A stretch of DNA of 64,000 bases from Ciceribacter sp. T2.26MG-112.2. Its GTDB lineage: Bacteria; Pseudomonadota; Alphaproteobacteria; Rhizobiales; Rhizobiaceae. The notes under the pieces were generated by a model. It was not told where the DNA came from. It did not search any database and was given only the letters and a program-made list of their open reading frames with translations. Location of the stretch: positions 186,001-250,000 of the forward strand of contig NZ_UEYQ01000002.1 of assembly GCF_900492205.1 (NCBI RefSeq). The letters run 5' to 3'. Of this stretch, positions 37,087 to 44,508 are shown one piece after another (positions within the stretch are counted from its first letter, which is position 1; each line of letters begins with the position of its first letter). The position numbers and the translations under genes are program-made.

Positions 37087-37883
37087 ACACGGTCCTGACC
37101 CGCCTTTACTTTGGCCTGATCGGCATCTTTCTCGCCGCCCCGATCGTCGTCGTTGCCGGGGTCTCGGTCAACGAGAAGCAGAGTCTGACCTTCCCGCCAG
37201 AGGGCTTTTCGCTCGCCTGGTACGGTGCGATCTTCACCGACACAGGCTGGCGCTCGGCCTTCTTCGCCTCGGTGGGTTTGGCGCTCGCCTCGGCGGCGCT
37301 TGCGGTGGCGATTGCCCTGCCGCTCGCCTGGTTCCTGTGGCGGCGTATCGCGCCCTGGGCCAACATCTTCCAGGTGCTCGGCATCGCGCCGTTCACCCTA
37401 CCGCCGGTCATCACGGCGCTCGGGCTTTTGACCTTCTGGGCCACCACGGGCTTTTACGGCCAACCGTGGACGGCGGTGATCGGGCATGCGATCTTCTTCG
37501 TCACGCTGCCGCTGGTGACACTGTCGCTCGGCTTTTCCGCCATCGACCGCTCGCTGGTCGAGGCGGCGGCGACCATGGGCGCCGATGACAGGACGGTGTT
37601 CCGCACCGTCGTTTTGCCGCTGATCCGGCCCTATCTGGTCTCCGGCTATGCCTTTGCCTTCGTGCTGTCGCTCAACGAATACATCGTCGCCTACATGACG
37701 GTGGGCTTCACCATGGAGACGCTGCCGATCAAGATCTTCAATGCCCTGCGCTACGGCTATACGCCGACCATGGCCTCGGTGACGATCCTGTTCGTCGTGG
37801 TCGCGGCGCTCATTTTCGGTCTCGTCGCCCGCTTCGGCGATTTGCCCAAGCTGCTCGGCGCCATGGCCGCCGACGATCGCTGA
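37083..37883 (+). CDS. Polyamine-type ABC transporter permease (PotC-like)
   Basis: A 266-residue permease. Helix 1 is LYFGLIGIFLAAPIVVVAGVSV. A periplasmic loop FPPEGFSLAWYGAIFTDTGW is typical of PotC. The EAA loop is IDRSLVEAAATMGADDRTVFRTVVLPLIRP. It is the last gene of the ureohydrolase-transporter cluster. It is followed by a 638-bp gene-free stretch beginning with an inverted repeat that may end the transcript. ATG 37083 overlaps the upstream stop; the longer open frame upstream is inside the PotB-like gene. Confidence 0.9.
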   Translation: MNTVLTRLYFGLIGIFLAAPIVVVAGVSVNEKQSLTFPPEGFSLAWYGAIFTDTGWRSAFFASVGLALASAALAVAIALPLAWFLWRRIAPWANIFQVLGIAPFTLPPVITALGLLTFWATTGFYGQPWTAVIGHAIFFVTLPLVTLSLGFSAIDRSLVEAAATMGADDRTVFRTVVLPLIRPYLVSGYAFAFVLSLNEYIVAYMTVGFTMETLPIKIFNALRYGYTPTMASVTILFVVVAALIFGLVARFGDLPKLLGAMAADDR

Positions 37884-37938
37884 TCCGCATCCTGCAAAGG
37901 CGCCCGCGCCCGCCCCGGAACCTTTGCGTTTCGGAAAC

Positions 37939-37970
37939 GTAAATGCGGGGGAAGAATCGACCGCATTTAC
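37939..37970 (+). terminator. Inverted repeat after the polyamine transporter operon
   Basis: GTAAATGCGG-N12-CCGCATTTAC is a perfect 10-bp inverted repeat, 55 bp after the PotC-like stop. It is followed by CCCTTCGTTTAGATTT, with no clean T-run. It may be the operon's terminator or a protein-binding site. Confidence 0.4.
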
Positions 37971-38317
37971 CCTTCGTTTAGATTTGGGGCCTAACCCTTG
38001 CTCTGTTCCGGATGGAACTCCGCGCATGACGTAGCGGATGATGAAACATGGGGATGAGGCACATGACGTGCACAACAGGGTCCGCGATCATGGCGGACGC
38101 GAGTGATTTCTCGCCTTCACGGCCCGTGACGACCCCAAGGTCGCCGATCACGGCGTTGCTGAAGTTCAGCTGGCGATGCCCGGCATCCATGCATCGATCG
38201 ATTTTTGCCCGCTTACGCGGTCCTTCGGCCGTCCGCGGCCCCTTGCGCATTCTGTGCGCCGTCCGAGCGACCGACGCGGTGCGCCCGCGACCTTCGAAAT
38301 CCTGATAGTCACGCCAT

Positions 38318-38450
38318 CGGTCCCATCTCGTATGGGACCGTCGCGATGCCTATCGGCGCCGTCCCGCTGCCCCATGCCGGACGGCCATGACCTCGATAGG
38401 CATCGCGGGAGGAGTACGACGACCCCACCCCCCCAGAGTCGTACTCCTCC
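38318..38450. repeat. Cluster of three adjacent perfect inverted repeats
   Basis: Three stem-loops follow each other almost without gaps. CGGTCCCAT-N5-ATGGGACCG is at 38318-38340. A 14-bp arm CGCGATGCCTATCG at 38342-38355 pairs with 38394-38407 over a 38-base loop. A 13-bp arm GGAGGAGTACGAC at 38408-38420 pairs with 38438-38450 over 17 bases. All arms are perfectly complementary. The arrangement is more ordered than ordinary terminators and could fold into a compact RNA. Confidence 0.65.
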
Positions 38451-38465
38451 ACCCCCTTGAATGTA

Positions 38466-38499
38466 AAACGGCCGACGGAAGCGCTTCCGTCGGCCGTTT
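38466..38499 (-). terminator. Strong terminator downstream of the mmsB-like gene
   Basis: A perfect 34-bp palindrome (17-bp arms with no unpaired loop, centre GGAAGC|GCTTCC) lies 22 bp after the stop of the minus-strand mmsB-like gene. On the minus strand the second arm runs into TTTTAC. This fits a Rho-independent terminator for the liv-GMC-mmsB transcript; it may also stop plus-strand transcripts. Confidence 0.75.
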
Positions 38500-38521
38500 G
38501 CGTGCGGGCGAGGGAGGAGAC

Positions 38522-39397
38522 TCAGCCGCGCAGCATCTCGATGATGGCGGAAAAATCGCGCCCGCCATGGCCCTGCTTGTCGAACAGGTCGAACAGTTGT
38601 GCGGCCTCCGCGCCGAGCGGGGTGGCGGCACCGGCGGCTAGCGCTGCTTCCTGCGCCAGCTTCAGATCCTTCAGCATCAGGGCTGCGGCAAAGCCCGGCT
38701 TGTAGTCGTTGTTGGCCGGCGAAGTCGGCACGGGGCCGGGGACCGGGCAATAGGTGTTGATCGACCAGCACTGGCCGGACGAGGTCGAGGCGACGTCGAA
38801 CAATGCCTGGTGGCTCAGCCCCAGCTTTTCGCCGAGCGCAAAGGCCTCGCAGACACCGATCATCGAAACGCCGAGGATCATGTTGTTGCAGATCTTCGCC
38901 GCCTGTCCGGCGCCGTTGCCGCCGCAATGAACGATCTTCTTGCCCATGGCCTCGAGCACGGGCTTGGCCCGGTCGAAGGCGCCGTCGCTGCCGCCGGCCA
39001 TGAAGGTGAGCGTGCCGGCTGCGGCACCGCCCGTGCCGCCGGAGACGGGCGCGTCGAGCGAAAGGCAGTTGGCGTCGGCGGCGAGCTCATGCGCCTTGCG
39101 CGCGCTTTCGACGTCGATGGTCGAGCAATCGATCAGCAGCGTGCCAGACTTCACCGCCGAGGCGAGATTGCTCCAGACGGAGAGGACATGCGCGCCCTTC
39201 GGCAACATGGTGACGACGGTATCGGCGCTAGAGGTCGCCTCCTCGATCGAGCTTGCCGGCGTCACGCCGGAGGCGGCAACCGACTTGAGGATGTCGGCCG
39301 AGAGGTCGAACCCCTTCACCGTGTGTCCTGCCTTGACGAGGTTGGCAGCCATGGGGCCGCCCATATTGCCCAGTCCGATGAATGCGATAGTGGCCAT
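38522..39397 (-). CDS. mmsB: 3-Hydroxyisobutyrate dehydrogenase-like protein (MmsB)
   Basis: A 291-residue NAD-dependent beta-hydroxyacid dehydrogenase. It has the N-terminal Rossmann motif FIGLGNMGGPMAANLVKAGH, the substrate motif DAPVSGGTGGAAAGTLTFM and the catalytic lysine in GAGQAAKICNNMIL. ASTSSGQCWSINTYCPVPGPVP is characteristic of the 3-hydroxyisobutyrate dehydrogenases of valine breakdown, which form methylmalonate semialdehyde. It is the last gene of a minus-strand run after a branched-chain amino acid type transporter and a GMC oxidoreductase, 21 bp after the latter. mmsA is not in the window. Confidence 0.87.
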   Translation of the reverse strand: MATIAFIGLGNMGGPMAANLVKAGHTVKGFDLSADILKSVAASGVTPASSIEEATSSADTVVTMLPKGAHVLSVWSNLASAVKSGTLLIDCSTIDVESARKAHELAADANCLSLDAPVSGGTGGAAAGTLTFMAGGSDGAFDRAKPVLEAMGKKIVHCGGNGAGQAAKICNNMILGVSMIGVCEAFALGEKLGLSHQALFDVASTSSGQCWSINTYCPVPGPVPTSPANNDYKPGFAAALMLKDLKLAQEAALAAGAATPLGAEAAQLFDLFDKQGHGGRDFSAIIEMLRG

Positions 39398-39418
39398 GTC
39401 TCTCTCCTGTCTTTCGCG

Positions 39419-41014
39419 TCAGCGATTGTCCGCAAGGATCATCTCGGCCGCCTTCTCGGCGATCATGATGGTCGGCGAATTGGTGTTGCCGGAGGTGATG
39501 GTCGGCATGATCGAGGCGTCGGCGATCCGAAGCCGCTTCAGCGCGCGCATCTTGAGCCGCGGATCGACGACGCTTCCCTCGTCCGCACCCATACGGCAGG
39601 TGCCGACCGGGTGGAAGATCGTCGTGCCGATATCGCCGGCGGCGCGCATGAGATCTTCGTCGGATTCGTAGGTCGGTCCGGGCTTGAATTCCTGCGGATT
39701 GTAGCGGGCGAAGGAGGGCTGGCTGGCGATCTTGCGGGTCAGCCGGATCGCCTTTACCGCCACCTCGCGATCGGCCGGTGCGGTGAGGTAGTGCGGTGCG
39801 ATCACCGGCTGGGCGGCGAAGTCTGGTGCCGTCGCGTGGACCGAGCCGCGACTTTCCGGCCGCAGGTTGCAGACACTGGCGGTCACGGCCGGGAAGGGAT
39901 GCACCGGCTCGCCGAACTTCTCAAGCGTCACCGGCTGGACGTGATATTGCAGGTCGGGCGTTTCCTTTTCCGGCCCGGAACGGGTGAATATGCCGAGCTG
40001 GCTCGGCGCCATGGCCATGGGACCGGAGCGCTTCAGCAGGTATTCGAGACCGATCGACGCCTTGCCGATCAGGCTCGTGGCCTTCTCGTTCAAGGTCGGC
40101 ACGCCGGTCACCTTGAAGGCGAGGCGAAGCTGCAGGTGGTCCTGCAGGTTCTCGCCGACATCGCGCACGTCCTTCTTCACCTCGATGCCGGCGTTCTTCA
40201 GCACCTCGCCGCGGCCGATGCCGGAGCGCTCGAGGATATGCGGCGAACCGATCGCGCCGGCGCACAGCACCGTCTCGCGCCTAGCCGAGAACTGCTTGGT
40301 CACGCCGTCGTGATGGACCTCGACGCCGGTCACCGTGTCGTTCTCGATGATCAGGCGCTTGACATGCGCCTTGGTGAGGACGGTGAGGTTGCCGCGCTTG
40401 ACGGCGGGTCGCAGGAAGGCCTTGGCGGTGTTCCAGCGGATGCCGGAACGCTGGTTGACGTCGAAATAGCCGGACCCCTCGTTGCTGCCGCGGTTAAAGT
40501 CGGCGGTCTCGGGAATGCCGGCCTCCTTGGCCGCCTGCTGGAAGGCTTCGAGCACCGCCCAGCGGACGCGCGCCTTTTCCACCCGCCATTCGCCGCCGGC
40601 GCCGTGCATCTCGTCGGCACCCTTGTAGAAGTCTTCCGATTTCCGGAACAGCGGCAGGACGTCGTCCCAGCCCCAGCCTTCGCAGCCCATCTGGCGCCAC
40701 TGGTCGTAGTCATAGGCCTGGCCTCGCATGTAGATCATGCCGTTGATCGAGGAACAGCCGCCCAGAACCTTGCCTCGCGGATAGCTCAGCGAGCGGCCGT
40801 TCAGGCCCTCTTCCTTGGCGGTGGTGAAGCACCAGTCGGTGCGCGGATTGTTGATGCAATAGAGATAGCCGACAGGGATGTGCACCCAGTGGTAATTGTC
40901 GCTGCCGCCGGCCTCCAGCAGGAGCACGCGGGTCGACCGATCGGCTGCCAGCCGGTTGGCCATGACGCAGCCGGCGGTGCCGGCGCCGATGACGATATAG
41001 TCGTAGCTTTCCAT
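39419..41014 (-). CDS. GMC-family oxidoreductase (choline/alcohol dehydrogenase-like)
   Basis: A 531-residue FAD enzyme. The dinucleotide motif is YIVIGAGTAGCVMANRLAADRSTRVLLLEAGG. The GMC signature 1 region is YPRGKVLGGCSSINGMIYMRGQ. The catalytic histidine segment is FHPVGTCRMGADEGSVVDPRLKM, and IADASIMPTITSGNTNSPTIMIAEKAA is near the C terminus. I chose ATG 41014 (MESYDYIV); the longer frame adds an unsupported leader. It oxidises an alcohol to an aldehyde; choline is one possibility, but no betaine aldehyde dehydrogenase is adjacent. It is downstream of livM by 93 bp and upstream of mmsB, so a hydroxy compound linked to that transporter is plausible. Confidence 0.85.
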   Translation of the reverse strand: MESYDYIVIGAGTAGCVMANRLAADRSTRVLLLEAGGSDNYHWVHIPVGYLYCINNPRTDWCFTTAKEEGLNGRSLSYPRGKVLGGCSSINGMIYMRGQAYDYDQWRQMGCEGWGWDDVLPLFRKSEDFYKGADEMHGAGGEWRVEKARVRWAVLEAFQQAAKEAGIPETADFNRGSNEGSGYFDVNQRSGIRWNTAKAFLRPAVKRGNLTVLTKAHVKRLIIENDTVTGVEVHHDGVTKQFSARRETVLCAGAIGSPHILERSGIGRGEVLKNAGIEVKKDVRDVGENLQDHLQLRLAFKVTGVPTLNEKATSLIGKASIGLEYLLKRSGPMAMAPSQLGIFTRSGPEKETPDLQYHVQPVTLEKFGEPVHPFPAVTASVCNLRPESRGSVHATAPDFAAQPVIAPHYLTAPADREVAVKAIRLTRKIASQPSFARYNPQEFKPGPTYESDEDLMRAAGDIGTTIFHPVGTCRMGADEGSVVDPRLKMRALKRLRIADASIMPTITSGNTNSPTIMIAEKAAEMILADNR

Positions 41015-41107
41015 GTCTTTACCCCGAGGGACACCGTTCCCGGCCCAGGGGCCGGGAATTGTCATTTCGCAATTTCAAAGCACTGTTCAGGCTGTCGGCA
41101 GCCGCGA

Positions 41108-42118
41108 TCAGACGCGGTGGTCGAAGCCGAGCTTGCGGCCGATCCGCGAGCCGTAGAACTCGCCGACGAGGCCGCGACGGAAGAGCAGAACGCAGACCAT
41201 GAAGACCACGCCGGTGATGACCGTCACGGGGAAGTCGGAGGTCGCGAGGAAGTTCTGCAGCGCGACAACCAGGCCGGCGCCAAAGATCGGGCCGATGATG
41301 GTGCCGATGCCGCCGAGCAGGGTCATCAGCACGACTTCGCCCGACATCTGCCAGGTCACGTCGGTGAGCGTCGCGAACTGGAAGACCAGGGCCTTGATCC
41401 CGCCGGCCAAGCCGGCGAGTGCCGCCGACATGACGAAGGCGCCGAGCTTGTAGTGCACCACCGAATAGCCGAGCGAGATGGCGCGGTTCTCGTTCTCGCG
41501 GATCGACTTGAGGATCATGCCGAAGGGCGAGTTGATGAAGCGCCAGATCACGGCCATGGCGATGAGGAAGGCGGCGAGCACGAAATAGTACATGTTGGTC
41601 GTCACCGACAGGTCGATGAAGCCGAACAGATGGCCGCGCGGCACCGACTGGATGCCGTCCTCTCCATGGGTGAACTCGGCCTGGAGGCAGAAGAAGTAGA
41701 ACATCTGCGCCAGCGCCAGCGTGATCATGGTGAAGTAGATGCCCTGGCGGCGGAGCGCGATTAGCCCCATCAGCAGGCCGAGCACGGCCGCGCCGGCCAT
41801 GCCGATCAGGATGCCGACCTCTGGCGGGACGCCCCACTCCTTGACCGCATGGGCGGTGAAGTAGGCCGCGCCGCCGAAGAATGCGGCATGGCCGAAGGAC
41901 AGGAGGCCGGTATAGCCGAGCAGCAGGTTGAAGGCGCTGGCGAAGAGGGCGAAGCACAGAAGCTTCATCACGAAGATCGGATAGACGAGGAAGGGCGCCG
42001 CCAGCAGCAGGGCCAGCATGACGGCGAGCAGGCCGTAGCGCAGCAGAGAGGCCTGCGGATGGGCGGAGACGGTGTTGGCGTCCGAAACGGCGGGTGCGTG
42101 GTGGGACATGTCAGACAT
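41108..42118 (-). CDS. Branched-chain amino acid type ABC permease (LivM-like)
   Basis: A 336-residue membrane protein of the BPD_transp_2 (LivM) type with eight or more helices (YGLLAVMLALLLAAPFLVYPIFVMKLLCFALFASAFNLLLG, HAAFFGGAAYFTAH and others). The conserved LivM segment is SIRENENRAISLGYSVVHYKLGAFVMSAALAGLAGGIKA. It overlaps livH by eight bases. The substrate group of this transporter family includes branched-chain amino acids, amides and aromatic compounds. Confidence 0.88.
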   Translation of the reverse strand: MSDMSHHAPAVSDANTVSAHPQASLLRYGLLAVMLALLLAAPFLVYPIFVMKLLCFALFASAFNLLLGYTGLLSFGHAAFFGGAAYFTAHAVKEWGVPPEVGILIGMAGAAVLGLLMGLIALRRQGIYFTMITLALAQMFYFFCLQAEFTHGEDGIQSVPRGHLFGFIDLSVTTNMYYFVLAAFLIAMAVIWRFINSPFGMILKSIRENENRAISLGYSVVHYKLGAFVMSAALAGLAGGIKALVFQFATLTDVTWQMSGEVVLMTLLGGIGTIIGPIFGAGLVVALQNFLATSDFPVTVITGVVFMVCVLLFRRGLVGEFYGSRIGRKLGFDHRV

Positions 42119-42998
42119 CCTTCCCGAACAGGCCTGCCGGACGCAGGATCAGTACGATTGCCATGATGACGAAGATCACGATGTTGGAGGCTTCCGGGTA
42201 GAAGACCTTGGTCAAACCCTCGGCAATGCCGAGCATGTAGCCGGTGACGATCGCGCCCATGATCGAGCCCATGCCGCCCACGACGACGACGGCGAAGACG
42301 ACGATGATGATATTCGTCCCCATCAGCGGCGAGACCTGGTAGATCGGGGCTGCGAGCACGCCGGCAAAGGCGGCAAGGGCGGCGCCGAGCGCATAGGTCA
42401 GCGTCAGCAGCAGCGGCACGTTGATGCCGAAGGACTGGACGAGGACTGGGTTCTCGGTCGCGGCGCGCAGATAGGAACCAAGCTTGGTCTTCTCGATCAG
42501 CAGCCAGGTGGCCAGGCAGGCGAGCATGGAGAGCACCACGACCCAGCCGCGATAGATCGGCAGCACCATGAAGCCGAGGTTGACGGCGCCCTGAAGCTGC
42601 GATGGCGCAGGATAGGGCTGGCCGGAGGCACCGAAGAAATAGCGGAACGTGCCCTCGATCGTCAGCGCCAGGCCGAAGGTGAAGAGCAGGCCGTAGAGAT
42701 GGTCGAGCTTGTAGAGCCTCGACAGCATGGTCCGTTCGATCGCCGCCGAGACCAGGCCGACGATGATCGGCGAAGCAACCAGCGCCACCCAGTAGCTGGC
42801 ACCGCCCTTGGTCAGGAGCAGCAGGGCGACGAAGGCGCCGAGCATGTACTGCGCGCCATGGGCGAAGTTGATGACGCGCAACAGGCCGAAGATGACCGCC
42901 AGGCCAAGGCTGAGCAGCGCATAGAACGAGCCGTTGATCAAGCCGATGAGAAGCTGGCCCAGGAAGGCGTGCAGGGGAATTCCGAAAATCATCATCAT
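42111..42998 (-). CDS. Branched-chain amino acid type ABC permease (LivH-like)
   Basis: A 295-residue LivH-type permease. It has GLINGSFYALLSLGLAVIFGLLRVINFAHGAQYMLGAFVALLLL, the LivH hallmark NFAHG, and SFGINVPLLLTLTYALGAALAAFAGVLAAP. The start is the first of three consecutive ATG codons at 42998 (MMMIFGIP), with GGGGGT upstream; the longer upstream frame overlaps the livF end and is not supported. It partners LivM in the membrane. Confidence 0.88.
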   Translation of the reverse strand: MMMIFGIPLHAFLGQLLIGLINGSFYALLSLGLAVIFGLLRVINFAHGAQYMLGAFVALLLLTKGGASYWVALVASPIIVGLVSAAIERTMLSRLYKLDHLYGLLFTFGLALTIEGTFRYFFGASGQPYPAPSQLQGAVNLGFMVLPIYRGWVVVLSMLACLATWLLIEKTKLGSYLRAATENPVLVQSFGINVPLLLTLTYALGAALAAFAGVLAAPIYQVSPLMGTNIIIVVFAVVVVGGMGSIMGAIVTGYMLGIAEGLTKVFYPEASNIVIFVIMAIVLILRPAGLFGKDV

Positions 42999-43002
42999 GG
43001 TG

Positions 43003-43704
43003 TCAGACCCCCAGAACCTTGTTGAGCATATCCATGCGCTCGGGCAGAAGGCCAACCGGGAATTCGGCGACCATCTGGCCGTGATCCATGAGGTAGAAGC
43101 GGTCGGCGATCTTGGAGGCGAAGCGGAAGTTCTGTTCGACGAGCACGACGGTCATGCCGCGCTCCTTGAGCTTGACCAGGACTTCGCCGATGCGCTGGAT
43201 GATGACCGGAGCGAGACCCTCGGTCGGCTCGTCGAGCAGCAGGCAGCGGGCGCCGGTGCGCAGAATGCGGGCCATGGCGAGCATCTGCTGTTCGCCGCCG
43301 GACAGTTTGGTGCCCGGGCTGTTGCGGCGCTCCTCAAGATTGGGAAAGAGCTCGTAGATTTCTTCGAGGCTCATCCCGCCCTTGGCGACCACCGGCGGCA
43401 GCATCAGGTTTTCCTCGACCGAAAGCGTGGCGAAGATGCCGCGCTCTTCCGGCACGAAGCCGAGGCCGGCGCGGGCCGACTTGTGCAGCGGGACCGACAT
43501 CATGTCCTGGCCGGCGAAGGTGATTTCGCCCGAGCGCTTGCGCAGGATGCCCATGATGGTCCTGAGCGTGGTGGTCTTTCCCATGCCGTTGCGGCCGAGG
43601 ATGCAGATCATTTCGCCTTCATTGACGTAGAGATCGACGCCATGAAGAACGTGGCTTTCGCCATACCAGGCCTGGAGCCCGGCGACGTTGAGAAGCGGTG
43701 CCAT
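43003..43704 (-). CDS. Branched-chain amino acid type ABC ATPase (LivF-like)
   Basis: A 233-residue ATPase with LivF features. It has Walker A GRNGMGKTTTLRTIMG, LGFVPEERGIFATLSVEENL, signature LSGGEQQMLAMARIL and CLLLDEPTEGLAPVIIQRI. Its start overlaps the livG stop by one base. With LivG it powers the LivHM permease pair. Confidence 0.9.
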   Translation of the reverse strand: MAPLLNVAGLQAWYGESHVLHGVDLYVNEGEMICILGRNGMGKTTTLRTIMGILRKRSGEITFAGQDMMSVPLHKSARAGLGFVPEERGIFATLSVEENLMLPPVVAKGGMSLEEIYELFPNLEERRNSPGTKLSGGEQQMLAMARILRTGARCLLLDEPTEGLAPVIIQRIGEVLVKLKERGMTVVLVEQNFRFASKIADRFYLMDHGQMVAEFPVGLLPERMDMLNKVLGV

Positions 43705-44483
43705 TAGTCCTCCGTGCCCATATAGGCGGTGCGCACCCGCGGATCCTGGCTGACGGTGGCGTAGTCGCCTTCGGCGATGATCTCGCCGCGCTGCAGGACG
43801 GTGACGTGGTGGCAGATGTCGGCGACGACCGAGAGATTGTGTTCGACCATCAGCACGGCGCGATGACGGGCGACTTCGCGGATGATGTCGGCGACCATGC
43901 GGACGTCTTCCTGGCCCATGCCGGCCATCGGCTCGTCGAGCAGCAGGACTTCCGGGTCGAGGGCCAGCGTCGTGGCGATTTCCAGCACGCGCTTGCGGCC
44001 ATAGGACAGGTCGGCGGCGCGGGTGTCGCGATAGGGGGTGAGCCCCAGTTCGTCGATCAGGACCTCCGCCCGGCCGTTGAGGCGGTCGAGCGAAGAGAGC
44101 GGCAGCCAGAACTGTATGGCCAGTTCATTCGGCCGCTGGAGGGCGACGCGGACGTTTTCGAGCACGGTCAGGTGCGGAAAGACGGCCGAAATCTGGAACG
44201 ACCGCACCATGCCCATGCGCGCGATCTTGTCGGGCTTGGTGTTGGTGATGTCGGTGCCGAGAAGGGTGATCTTTCCCCGGGTGGGCTGCAGGAACTTGGT
44301 CAGGAGGTTGAACACCGTCGTCTTGCCGGCGCCGTTCGGCCCGATCAGGGCATGGATACGGGCGTGGTGGACGTCGAGATCGACATTGTTCACGGCGGTG
44401 AAGCCGAAGAAATCCTTGCCAAGGCCGCGGGCGGAAAGGACCACCCGCGGCTCGTCCTGCTGGTGCACAGGATCATTGCTCAT
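43704..44483 (-). CDS. Branched-chain amino acid type ABC ATPase (LivG-like)
   Basis: A 259-residue ATPase with Walker A GPNGAGKTTVFNLLTKFLQP, RSFQISAVFPHLTVLENVRVALQ, a modified signature LSYGRKRVLEIATTLALDP and VLLLDEPMAGM. The C-terminal MVEHNLSVVADICHHVTVLQRGEIIAEGDYATV is typical of LivG. It starts 25 bp after the binding-protein gene stop, in the order binding protein-G-F-H-M. Confidence 0.9.
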   Translation of the reverse strand: MSNDPVHQQDEPRVVLSARGLGKDFFGFTAVNNVDLDVHHARIHALIGPNGAGKTTVFNLLTKFLQPTRGKITLLGTDITNTKPDKIARMGMVRSFQISAVFPHLTVLENVRVALQRPNELAIQFWLPLSSLDRLNGRAEVLIDELGLTPYRDTRAADLSYGRKRVLEIATTLALDPEVLLLDEPMAGMGQEDVRMVADIIREVARHRAVLMVEHNLSVVADICHHVTVLQRGEIIAEGDYATVSQDPRVRTAYMGTED

Positions 44484-44508
44484 TTATCTGTCCGCGTTCT
44501 TCGGTTGC

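Larger units (their letters stand above)
37884..38521. other. Gene-free 638-bp interval rich in inverted repeats
   Basis: This region lies between the convergent polyamine-transporter and mmsB-like genes. No reading frame here has a convincing start or composition; the best plus-strand candidate (38048-38305, 85 residues, Arg/Ser/Pro rich) looks spurious. It holds five perfect inverted repeats listed separately (37939-37970, 38318-38340, 38342-38407, 38408-38450 and 38466-38499). The packing of the last four within 182 bases suggests a structured RNA, a chain of terminators, or the remains of a mobile element. Confidence 0.6.

Noticed and set aside
38048..38305. Possible 85-residue plus-strand gene in the stem-loop region
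   Set aside because: Composition is Arg/Ser/Pro rich with no recognisable fold, and there is no convincing ribosome binding site. The opposite strand is equally open.
37939..38499. Known riboswitch or speF-type polyamine leader in the gene-free interval
   Set aside because: The neighbourhood includes polyamine transport genes, but no downstream gene is oriented to be controlled by such a leader and I cannot match a consensus by eye. Kept only as a structured-region finding.
38810..41764. Very long plus-strand open frame (over 900 codons) across the mmsB, GMC and livM region
   Set aside because: It is antisense to three clear enzyme and transporter genes and its translation is low-complexity, rich in Arg, Gly, His and Asp. 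High GC keeps the opposite strand free of stops.
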